Below, one piece after another: positions 30,482 through 37,572 of a DNA stretch of 64,000 nucleotides (position 1 is its first letter; every line of letters starts with the position of its first letter). The DNA comes from Streptomyces albus subsp. albus (lineage in GTDB: Bacteria > Actinomycetota > Actinomycetes > Streptomycetales > Streptomycetaceae): the NCBI RefSeq assembly GCF_000725885.1, contig NZ_JODR01000008.1, positions 186,001 to 250,000 of the forward strand, written 5' to 3'. A program made the translations under genes and the position numbers. Below the pieces are notes generated by a model, which saw only the letters and a program-made list of their open reading frames with translations, was not told where the DNA came from and did no database searches.

Positions 30482-32191
30482 TCAGAGGAAGTAGAGGCGG
30501 TTGAGCGGGACGCTCTCGGCCGCCTCGGAGCGCAGCGGTTCCCCGTCCAGCGTCACCAGCCCGGTGCGCTGGTCGACGTTGACCTCGCCGAGCCGCTGGT
30601 TGTGCACCAGATCGGCGGGGCCGATGCCGCGGGTTCCGCGTACGGCGACCCGGCGGCGGCGCGTGGGCAGCCGGTCGCCGCCCAGTTCGGCGGCGGCACG
30701 GGAGACGAACGCGACGGACAGCTCGGCCGGCGCGGCGCCGTGCCCGCCGAACAGCGGGCCGAGCACCAGGGGTTCGCTGGTGTCGGTGGCCGCGTTGGGG
30801 TCGCCGGTGACCCCCCAGGCCGGGAACCCGGACTTGAGCACCATCTGCGGCTTGGCACCGAAGTAGGCCGGATGCCACAGCACGATGTCGGCCATCTTCC
30901 CCACTTCGAGGGAGCCGATCTCGTGCGCCAGACCGTGCGCCAGCGCCGGGTTGAGGGTGAGTTTGGCGATGTAGCGCAGCACCCGAGCGTTGTCGTCCGC
31001 GGCCCTCCCGGCGCCGGTGACGGCCTCGGCGTCCTCCATCGGGCCGCGCTCGGCCTTGAGTTTGGCGGCCATCTGGAAGGTACGGCGCACCGTCTCCCCG
31101 GCGCGGCCCATGCCCTGCGCGTCGGAGGAGGTGATGCCGATGGCGCCCAGGTCGTGCAGGACGTCCTCGGCGCCCATGGTGCCGGCGCGGATGCGGTCGC
31201 GGGCCATGGCGGCGTCGCCCGGCAGGTCCGGTTTGAGGTCGTGGACCGAGACGATCATCCCGTAGTGCTCGGCGACCGCGTCACGGCCGAAGGGCAGGGT
31301 GGGGTTGGTGGAGGAGCCGATGACGTTGGGAACCCCCGCCATCCGCAGCACGTTGGGGACGTGACCGCCGCCGCAGCCTTCGATGTGGAAGGCATGCACG
31401 GTGCGGCCGTCCAGTACGGCGAGGGTGTCCTCGACGGCCAGTGCCTCGTTCAGTCCGTCGCTGTGCAGGGCGACCTGGACGTCGTGCTCCTCGGCCACGC
31501 GCAGCGCGGTGTCCAGCGCCCGGTGGTGGGCTCCCATGTCCTCGTGCACCTTGAAGCCGCAGGCACCGCCCTCGGCCAGCGCCTCGACGAGGGGCGCGGT
31601 GTCGGAGGAGGAGCCGCGGCCCAGGAAACCGATGTTGACGGGCCAGGAGTCGAACGCGGAGAACGCGTGCCCCAGGGCCCAGGGCGAGTTGACGCCCACA
31701 CCCCACACGGGACCGAACTCCTGACCGATGATGGTGGTGACGCCGGAGGACAGCGACGCCTCCATGATGCGGGGCGAGAGCAGATGGACGTGCGTGTCCA
31801 CGGCGCCCGCGGTGGCGATGAGGCCCTCACCGGAGACGATCGAGGTGCCGGTGCCCACGACGACGTCCACACCGTCGACCGTGTCGGGGTTGCCGGCCCG
31901 GCCGATGGCGTGGATGCGGCCTTCGCGGATGCCGATGGACGCCTTGCGGATGCCCTGGACCGCGTCGATCAGCACGACGTTGCTGATGACCACGTCGCAG
32001 GTCTCGCGCACGGCGGTGGCCTTCAGATGCAGTCCGTCGCGGGCGGTCTTGCCGAATCCGGCCAGGAACTCGTCGCCGGGCCGCTGCGAGTCGGACTCGA
32101 CGCGGACGACCAGACCGGTGTCGCCCAGCCGCACCCGGTCGCCGGCGCGCGGGCCGTGCACCGCCGCGTACTCCTGTGGGTCCACGCTCAT
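30482..32191 (-). CDS. ureC: Urease alpha subunit (UreC), divergent accessory-less type
   Basis: A 569-aa amidohydrolase. The nickel and catalytic ligands are present: HVH in VDTHVHLLSP, carbamylated Lys and His in FKVHEDMG, His in ALHSDGLNE and FHIEGCGGGH, and Asp in TSSDAQGMGR. The mobile flap differs from classical ureases: the VCHHLDP segment reads SVHDLKP, so the flap Cys is Val while the catalytic His is kept. ATG 32191 overlaps the ureAB stop (ATGA). No ureD, ureE, ureF or ureG is nearby, so nickel insertion depends on genes elsewhere or the enzyme is unusual. Confidence 0.9.
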   Translation of the reverse strand: MSVDPQEYAAVHGPRAGDRVRLGDTGLVVRVESDSQRPGDEFLAGFGKTARDGLHLKATAVRETCDVVISNVVLIDAVQGIRKASIGIREGRIHAIGRAGNPDTVDGVDVVVGTGTSIVSGEGLIATAGAVDTHVHLLSPRIMEASLSSGVTTIIGQEFGPVWGVGVNSPWALGHAFSAFDSWPVNIGFLGRGSSSDTAPLVEALAEGGACGFKVHEDMGAHHRALDTALRVAEEHDVQVALHSDGLNEALAVEDTLAVLDGRTVHAFHIEGCGGGHVPNVLRMAGVPNVIGSSTNPTLPFGRDAVAEHYGMIVSVHDLKPDLPGDAAMARDRIRAGTMGAEDVLHDLGAIGITSSDAQGMGRAGETVRRTFQMAAKLKAERGPMEDAEAVTGAGRAADDNARVLRYIAKLTLNPALAHGLAHEIGSLEVGKMADIVLWHPAYFGAKPQMVLKSGFPAWGVTGDPNAATDTSEPLVLGPLFGGHGAAPAELSVAFVSRAAAELGGDRLPTRRRRVAVRGTRGIGPADLVHNQRLGEVNVDQRTGLVTLDGEPLRSEAAESVPLNRLYFL

Positions 32192-32943
32192 TCCTCGTCC
32201 TCCCGCCGCTCGTCCGCCGGTTCGGTGTGCGCCTTCGCCGGGCCGGGTCCGGCGCCCAGGTATCCGCAGGCCGCCGCGCGGCGCAGGGCCTCCTCGCGGG
32301 CCCCGGGCGCGTCCAGCGGACCGTCCACCAGCCCGGCGAAGCCGATGGCCAGCCGGTCGCCGCCCAGCGGGAGCAGCCCGACTTCGCGGCTGCCGCCCGC
32401 ATCGAAGCGCACCGACGAACCGGCGGGCACCGCCAGCCGCATGCCGAAGGCGGCGGCACGGTCGAAGTGCAGCCGGGGGTTGGCCTCGAAGAAGTGGAAG
32501 TGCGAGGTGACGCTGACGGGAACGTCCGCGGTGTTGCGCACGGTCAGCGTCACCACGGGCGGAGCGGCGGCGTAGGCGGCGTCGGTGTCCTCCTCCGGTC
32601 CGGCGGGCAGCACCTGGCCGGGGGCCTCGGCGGTGGTGGGGCCGCCGATGGGGGAGGGGACGACCGCGAGCCGGGAGCCGTCGTCGAAGACGGCCTCGAC
32701 CTGGATCTCGGTGAGCACCTCGGCGACGCCGGGCAGCACGTCGTCCGGGCCGAGCACGGCCTGACCGGCCGCGATGGCGTCGGCGAGGCGCAGTCCGTCG
32801 CGGGCGGCCTCGCAGACGGTGTCGGCGATCAGCGCCGTGGCCTCCGGCACGTTCAGCCGCAGTCCTCTGGCCCGTCTCGCCCGCGCCAGCTCGGCCGTGC
32901 CGAAGATCAGCAGGCGGTCCCGTTCGGTGGGTCCCAGCCGCAC
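32188..32943 (-). CDS. ureAB: Fused urease gamma-beta subunit (UreAB)
   Basis: The GTG at 32943 gives the family-typical start MRLGPTERDRLLIFGTAELA with GGAGG nine bases upstream. An in-frame GTG at 32952 overlaps the ribosome site. Residues 1-100 are the gamma part (LNVPEATALIADTVCEAARD, VLPGVAEVLTEIQVEAVF). Residues 140-250 are the beta part (TVRNTADVPVSVTSHFHFFE, NPRLHFDRAAAFGMRL). It is first in a minus-strand unit with ureC by a 4-base overlap. Confidence 0.92.
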   Translation of the reverse strand: MRLGPTERDRLLIFGTAELARARRARGLRLNVPEATALIADTVCEAARDGLRLADAIAAGQAVLGPDDVLPGVAEVLTEIQVEAVFDDGSRLAVVPSPIGGPTTAEAPGQVLPAGPEEDTDAAYAAAPPVVTLTVRNTADVPVSVTSHFHFFEANPRLHFDRAAAFGMRLAVPAGSSVRFDAGGSREVGLLPLGGDRLAIGFAGLVDGPLDAPGAREEALRRAAACGYLGAGPGPAKAHTEPADERREDEE

Positions 32944-33002
32944 GTTCGTCACCCTCCGGTCGTTCCGGTCGTTCCGTGCCCCCGTGATGCAGGCCCAGCA
33001 TT

Positions 33003-33017
33003 TAGAGCGGCACTCGA
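33003..33017. promoter_or_regulatory. Operator-like imperfect palindrome O1 (ureAB side)
   Basis: TAGAGCGGCACTCGA matches the perfect palindrome O2 (33070-33084) at 10 of 15 positions, sharing GAGCG and CTC. It lies between a minus-strand -35 (TTGACT, 33025-33020) and the expected -10, so a bound repressor would block ureAB transcription. Confidence 0.45.
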
Positions 33018-33069
33018 ATAGTCAAGTCTCTTGCTTGCCTATTGACCGGGCCGCTCCGCATGCATCAGA

Positions 33070-33084
33070 TTGAGCGCTGCTCAA
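33070..33084. promoter_or_regulatory. Operator-like perfect palindrome O2 (permease side)
   Basis: TTGAGC-GCT-GCTCAA is an exact inverted repeat. TTGACC (33042-33047) and a weak -10 (TCAGAT, 33065) place it over the likely transcription start of the permease gene. The TetR protein encoded at 28520-29155 is the best candidate binder. Confidence 0.55.
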
Positions 33085-33108
33085 AAGTGCCGCAGCCCAG
33101 GGAGCACC

Positions 33109-34551
33109 ATGCAGATCGAGCAGCACGGCGTCGACGTCATCCCCGAAACCGAGCGGACGGGCCGCCCCCGCGACATCGTCAGCTTCCTGATCGGGTCCAA
33201 CCTGGCGCTCGGCGTCGTCATCTTCGGCTGGCTGCCCGTCTCCTTCGGACTCGGCTTCTGGGCCGCCGCCTCCTCCCTCGTGGCCGGCACCCTGCTGGGC
33301 ACGCTGCTCGTCGCCCCGCTCGCCCTCGTCTCCCTGCGGACCGCCACCAACCTGTCCACCAGCAGCGGCGCCCAGTTCGGCGTCCGCGGACGGCTGCTGG
33401 GCTCCGCCCTCGGCCTGCTGCTCTCCCTCGGCTACACCGCACTGACCCTCTGGGTGGGCGGGGACGCGGTGGTCGGCACCCTGGCCCGGCTGTTCGGACT
33501 CCCCGACGCACCCGCCGTCTACGCGCTCGTCTACGCCGTACTCGCCGTGTGCACCGCCGTCTGCGCCGTCTACGGCTACCGGCTGCTGCTGCGGCTCAGC
33601 CGGACCCTCGCGGTGGGCATGACCGTGCTGCTCGTCGTCGGACTGCTCGCCTACGCACCCCGGTTCACGACCCACGCCCCCGCGGGCACCGGCTATCTGC
33701 TGGGCGACTTCTGGGCCACCTGGCTGCTGTCCGTGGTCGCGGCCGGCCTCAGCGGACCGATGGCCTTCATCACCCTGCTGGGCGACTACACCCGCTACAT
33801 GTCCCCGGCCCGCCACTCCGCCCGCCGCGTCTACCTGACCACCTGCGGCGGACTGGTGGCCGGACTGCTGATCCCCCAGCTCTTCGGCACCTTCACCGCC
33901 GTCGCCGTACGGGCCGCCGGCGACTACGCGGGCCCGCTCGTGGCGCAGGCGCCGTACTGGTTCCTGGTGCCGCTGCTGCTGGCCGCCTCGCTGGGCTCGG
34001 TCGGCAACGCCGGGCTGATGCTCTACTCGATGGGCCTCGACCTGGACGCGATCATGCCCCGGGCGACCCGCACCCGCTGCACCTGCACCGTGGCGGCCCT
34101 GGCCACCGTGCTGGTCTACCTCGGCCACTTCGTGTGGGACGCACAGGACGCGATGACCTCCTTCGTCCTGCTGCTGACCGCCGTCGGCACCCCCTGGGCG
34201 GTCATCGTGCTGATCGGGCACCTGCGCTGCCGGGGCGGCTACGACGCCGACGCGCTCCAGGTCCTCAACCGGCGTTCGGCCGGCGGACGCTACTGGTTCA
34301 CCCACGGGTGGAACATCCGTGCCACCGTGGCCTGGGCCGTCGGTTCCGGGGTGGGTCTGCTCGCCGTGGACACCCCCGTCTGCACCGGCCCCCTGGTCTC
34401 ACACCTGGGCGGCTTCGACCTCAGCTTCCTGCTGTCGGCGGCCGTCACCGCCGTGGTCCACCCGCTGCTGACGCCGGGCACGCCCGCGCCGGCCCCGGAG
34501 CCCGCGGACGGTACCGCCGCGGACGGCGGGAGAGGCCACGCCGCGGCCTGA
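33109..34551 (+). CDS. NCS1-family permease (cytosine/purine-type)
   Basis: ATG 33109 has GGGAG five bases upstream. The 480-aa membrane protein has about 12 helices and NCS1 signatures: DIVSFLIGSNLALGVVIFGW, SSGAQFGVRGRLLGS and GDYTRYMSP. NCS1 carriers import cytosine, purines, allantoin, hydantoins or related nitrogen compounds with Na+ or H+. It is divergent from ureAB, which suggests uptake of a nitrogen-rich substrate whose breakdown yields urea or a urea-like compound. The exact substrate is unknown. Confidence 0.88.
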   Translation: MQIEQHGVDVIPETERTGRPRDIVSFLIGSNLALGVVIFGWLPVSFGLGFWAAASSLVAGTLLGTLLVAPLALVSLRTATNLSTSSGAQFGVRGRLLGSALGLLLSLGYTALTLWVGGDAVVGTLARLFGLPDAPAVYALVYAVLAVCTAVCAVYGYRLLLRLSRTLAVGMTVLLVVGLLAYAPRFTTHAPAGTGYLLGDFWATWLLSVVAAGLSGPMAFITLLGDYTRYMSPARHSARRVYLTTCGGLVAGLLIPQLFGTFTAVAVRAAGDYAGPLVAQAPYWFLVPLLLAASLGSVGNAGLMLYSMGLDLDAIMPRATRTRCTCTVAALATVLVYLGHFVWDAQDAMTSFVLLLTAVGTPWAVIVLIGHLRCRGGYDADALQVLNRRSAGGRYWFTHGWNIRATVAWAVGSGVGLLAVDTPVCTGPLVSHLGGFDLSFLLSAAVTAVVHPLLTPGTPAPAPEPADGTAADGGRGHAAA

Positions 34552-34587
34552 GCCCCGGTGCCCGCCGGCGACACCTTCACACCTCGG

Positions 34588-34622
34588 TCCCGGTGGCTGT
34601 GGGAACCCCACAGCCACCGGGA
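34588..34622. terminator. Perfect 16-bp hairpin after the permease gene
   Basis: Arms 34588-34603 and 34607-34622 pair perfectly with a 3-base loop, 37 bases after the permease stop. There is no T-tract. Confidence 0.75.
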
Positions 34623-34755
34623 TCACTCATGGGAGATTCCGCTGCTTGGACCCCCGCCGGCTTGCAGGTTCTGTCCAGCGCTGCCATGAATCGGCCGCGG
34701 AGACTGTACGAATCCGACGACGGTGAACAGGCCCGCGGTTTCGTAGGGTCTATAC

Positions 34756-36369
34756 ATGACCGATCTGTCCCAGCCGTCGCCCCAGGCCGACGAGGCCGAG
34801 TCCGGACCCGTCCCGGCGCAGGACACCCGCGGGCGCGTCGCCGAACTGCACGCGATCCGTGCCCAGGCGTACCAGGGCCCCAGCGAGAAGGCGACCGAGG
34901 CCCAGCACGCGAAGGGCAAGCTGACGGCGCGCGAGCGCATCGACCTGCTGCTGGACGAGGGCAGCTTCCACGAGATGGAGACGCTGCGGCGGCACCGGGC
35001 CACGGGATTCGGGCTGGAGGCGAAGAAGCCCTACACCGACGGTGTGATCACCGGGTGGGGGACGGTGCACGGGCGGACGGTGTTCGTCTACGCGCACGAC
35101 TTCAGGATCTTCGGCGGTGCGCTGGGCGAGGCCCACGCCGCCAAGATCCACAAGCTGATGGACAAGGCGATCGCGGCGGGAGCGCCGCTGGTGTCGCTGA
35201 ACGACGGCGCGGGCGCCCGCATCCAGGAGGGCGTGGCGGCGCTGGCCGGCTACGGCGGCATCTTCCAGCGCAACACCAAGGCGTCGGGCGTCATCCCGCA
35301 GATCAGCGTGATGCTGGGGCCGTGCGCGGGTGGTGCGGCCTACAGCCCGGCGCTGACGGACTTCGTGTTCATGGTGCGGGACACCTCGCAGATGTTCATC
35401 ACGGGCCCGGACGTGGTGCAGGCGGTGACCGGGGCGCAGGTGACCCAGAACGGTCTGGGCGGCGCGGACGTGCACGCCGCGACCTCGGGCGTGGCGCACT
35501 TCGCGTACGACGACGAGGAGACCTGCCTGGAGGAGGTCCGCTACCTGCTGTCGCTGCTGCCGCAGAACAACAGGGAGAACCCGCCGTCCGAGCCCACCGC
35601 CGATCCGGCCGACCGGCGCGGTGACGCCCTGCTGGACCTGGTCCCGGCGGACGGGAACCGGCCGTACGACATGCGCAAGGTCATCGAGGAGATCGTCGAC
35701 GACGGCGACTTCCTGGAGGTGCACGAGCGCTGGGCGACCAACATCATCTGTGCGCTGGCGCGGATGGACGGCGAGGTCGTCGGCATCGTGGCCAACCAGC
35801 CGCAGTCCCTCGCCGGGGTGCTGGACATCGAGGCCAGCGAGAAGGCCGCCCGCTTCGTCCAGATGTGCGACGCCTTCAACATCCCCATCCTCACGCTGCT
35901 GGACGTCCCGGGCTTCCTCCCCGGTGTCGACCAGGAGCACGGCGGGATCATCCGGCACGGCGCCAAGCTGCTGTACGCGTACTGCAACGCCACGGTGCCG
36001 CGGATCTCGGTGGTGCTGCGCAAGGCGTACGGCGGCGCGTACATCGTGATGGACAGCCAGTCCATCGGCGCCGACCTGACCTTCGCCTGGCCGACGAACG
36101 AGATCGCGGTGATGGGCGCGGAGGGCGCCGCCAACGTGATCTTCCGTAAGCAGATCGCGGCGGCCGACGACCCCGAGGCCATGCGGGCCCGGATGGTCAA
36201 GGAGTACAAGGCCGAGCTGATGCACCCCTACTACGCGGCCGAACGCGGCCTGGTCGACGACGTGATCGACCCCGCCGAGACCCGCCAGGTCCTCATCTCC
36301 TCCCTGGCGATGCTGCGTACCAAGCACGCGGATCTGCCCTCGCGCAAGCACGGCAACCCGCCTCAGTGA
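34756..36369 (+). CDS. accB: Acetyl/propionyl-CoA carboxylase beta (carboxyltransferase) subunit
   Basis: The 537-aa biotin-dependent carboxyltransferase has two crotonase folds: GAGARIQEGVAALAGYGGIF and GPCAGGAAYSPALTDFVFMV in the first, DVPGFLPGVDQEHGGIIRHG in the second. The specificity position reads GGAYIVMDSQ. An Ile there is typical of the acetyl-CoA-accepting AccB type, whereas PccB has Asp, so this is likely the essential acetyl-CoA carboxylase subunit making malonyl-CoA. It is followed 19 bases later by the epsilon subunit gene. The ribosome site before ATG 34756 is weak (TAGGGT). Confidence 0.93.
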   Translation: MTDLSQPSPQADEAESGPVPAQDTRGRVAELHAIRAQAYQGPSEKATEAQHAKGKLTARERIDLLLDEGSFHEMETLRRHRATGFGLEAKKPYTDGVITGWGTVHGRTVFVYAHDFRIFGGALGEAHAAKIHKLMDKAIAAGAPLVSLNDGAGARIQEGVAALAGYGGIFQRNTKASGVIPQISVMLGPCAGGAAYSPALTDFVFMVRDTSQMFITGPDVVQAVTGAQVTQNGLGGADVHAATSGVAHFAYDDEETCLEEVRYLLSLLPQNNRENPPSEPTADPADRRGDALLDLVPADGNRPYDMRKVIEEIVDDGDFLEVHERWATNIICALARMDGEVVGIVANQPQSLAGVLDIEASEKAARFVQMCDAFNIPILTLLDVPGFLPGVDQEHGGIIRHGAKLLYAYCNATVPRISVVLRKAYGGAYIVMDSQSIGADLTFAWPTNEIAVMGAEGAANVIFRKQIAAADDPEAMRARMVKEYKAELMHPYYAAERGLVDDVIDPAETRQVLISSLAMLRTKHADLPSRKHGNPPQ

Positions 36370-36388
36370 CAGGAACACGGGAGCACTC

Positions 36389-36646
36389 ATGAACCAGACC
36401 GCCAAGGAGTCCGCCGGTACGGCCGCGCAGGCCGCCACCGCCGCCGAGATCGTGCGGGTGGAGAAGGGCCGGGCCAACGCCGAGGAACTGGCCGCGGTCA
36501 CCGCGCTGCTGCTGGCCCGCGCCGCCGCGACCTCCCGGGCCGCGCACGCGCAGGCACCCGGCCGGCACGGCCGCGCCACCAAGGCCGGCTGGCGCAGGCT
36601 GGAGCGCCAGCACGGCTTCCGCGCCCCCCACAGCTGGCAGGGCTGA
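36389..36646 (+). CDS. accE: Acyl-CoA carboxylase epsilon subunit
   Basis: The 85-aa protein has the actinobacterial epsilon-subunit pattern: IVRVEKGRANAEELAAVTAL near residues 21-40 and a tail ending W-(R/H)-x-P-H-(S)-W as APHSWQG. The epsilon subunit binds the beta hexamer and raises carboxylase activity. It is in an operon with accB; start ATG 36389 follows GGGAG. Confidence 0.93.
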   Translation: MNQTAKESAGTAAQAATAAEIVRVEKGRANAEELAAVTALLLARAAATSRAAHAQAPGRHGRATKAGWRRLERQHGFRAPHSWQG

Positions 36647-36699
36647 ACGGGCGCCGGAGGGCGAAGCGCCGCGGGGCAGGACCCGGCGGCACGAAAACG

Positions 36700-36749
36700 C
36701 AGAGGCGCGTGCGGGAACCCCGGGGACAGGGTTCCGGCACGCGCCTCTG
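36700..36749. terminator. Strong bidirectional terminator between accE and the ANPRRT peptide gene
   Basis: The 13-bp outer stem (36700-36712 with 36737-36749) and 7-bp inner stem are separated by one mismatch, with an 8-base loop. Read on the minus strand it is followed by GTTTTCG, so it is a better terminator for the peptide gene. Confidence 0.85.
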
Positions 36750-36818
36750 TGCGTACGCCCGGCGTACGGCAGCGAACCGCGGGCGCCGGCGCCGTGGGAT
36801 GCGCCGGCCGGCCGCCGC

Positions 36819-37010
36819 TCAGTTCGCCGGTGCGTCCACCAGCACGGTGCGCCGCGGGTTGGCGGTCGTGGCGGGGAGCGTGACGCCGGAGGCCTGACGC
36901 TCTTCCTGGGCGGCGATCGTCCGGGTCGTCAGCTCGTCGGCGTCCTTGAGGTGCGCCAGCGTGGTGCGCCGGGGGTTCGCTATGTTCCGCATGGTCAGCG
37001 TGGACTTCAC
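36819..37010 (-). CDS. Small protein with two ANPRRT(T/V)L motifs (63 aa)
   Basis: The GTG start follows AAGGG at seven bases. The peptide begins VKSTLTMRNIANPRRTTLAH and ends TTANPRRTVLVDAPAN, so the motif ANPRRT-[TV]-L occurs twice, about 40 residues apart. A polar helical linker (LKDADELTTRTIAAQEERQ) joins them. There is no signal peptide, no Cys and no known domain. It has its own strong terminator and is divergent from the first conservon across a 562-base AT-richer region. I do not recognise it; a short-linear-motif adaptor or a ribosomally made peptide precursor are guesses. Confidence 0.6.
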   Translation of the reverse strand: MKSTLTMRNIANPRRTTLAHLKDADELTTRTIAAQEERQASGVTLPATTANPRRTVLVDAPAN

Positions 37011-37114
37011 TGGTTGCCCTTACCTCGCTCGGCTTGTCATTCAGCAGTGAGATGTAAACGCCGAGAGTAGGCCCGCTATTCCCCGCGGATACGTGACATA
37101 GGCAACCCTGAGTA

Positions 37115-37130
37115 TGTGATTTTGCTCACG
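37115..37130. promoter_or_regulatory. Crp-like site in the long region upstream of the first cvnA
   Basis: TGTGA-TTTTGC-TCACG differs from the enteric CRP consensus only in the last base. It also fits the GTG-N8-CAC core recalled for Streptomyces Crp. A second overlapping inverted repeat, CTCAC-GAA-GTGAG, spans 37125-37137. The site is about 105 bases upstream of the divergent peptide gene and 440 upstream of cvnA. Confidence 0.5.
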
Positions 37131-37346
37131 AAGTGAGTGCCAAAACAGACATAAGTAATCGTTGAATCCGTCAGTTTAATCGGGCACAGCGGGCCAACCG
37201 GGCATTGGGGGCGCGTTGTTGGGTGCACGGCCGCTGCGCGGGCTCGACGTCCCGCGCGTTTGTGAATGGTGGAAAACCGACATTTCCCTGTACCGGTTCG
37301 ACGTACCGTGAGACCGTGTGCGCAAATCGTGACTGATCTTCAACGG

Positions 37347-37355
37347 TTATCCACA
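37347..37355 (+). promoter_or_regulatory. Single consensus DnaA-box-like nonamer
   Basis: TTATCCACA occurs once in the 562-base gap 37011-37572. A single box is not an origin; it could allow DnaA-linked control of the conservon or be chance. The rest of the gap shows no ORF with a ribosome site. Confidence 0.35.
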
Positions 37356-37572
37356 GCCCTTGTTGGAGATCCGGCACTGTGCTGGAATTCCACGGACCGC
37401 CGCAGGACGACACACGACCGGCGCGCGTCGGACGCAGCCCAGCGGCGCCGCGCGACGGTGATGAGGGGACGCGCCGGTCATCACGACCGCCATGGGGCCC
37501 TGGGAGCCCCACGACTCGATACCGTCCCGCCGCCGCTACGGGGGGACGCCTGGTCCAGAGGTTGCGACGCTA

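Noticed and set aside
33010..34305. Minus-strand frame opposite the NCS1 permease
   Set aside because: Gly/Gln/Asp-rich antisense artefact; the plus strand encodes a clear 12-helix transporter.
37347..37355. DnaA box as part of a replication origin
   Set aside because: Only one consensus box is present and no dnaA or dnaN is nearby; origins carry many boxes.
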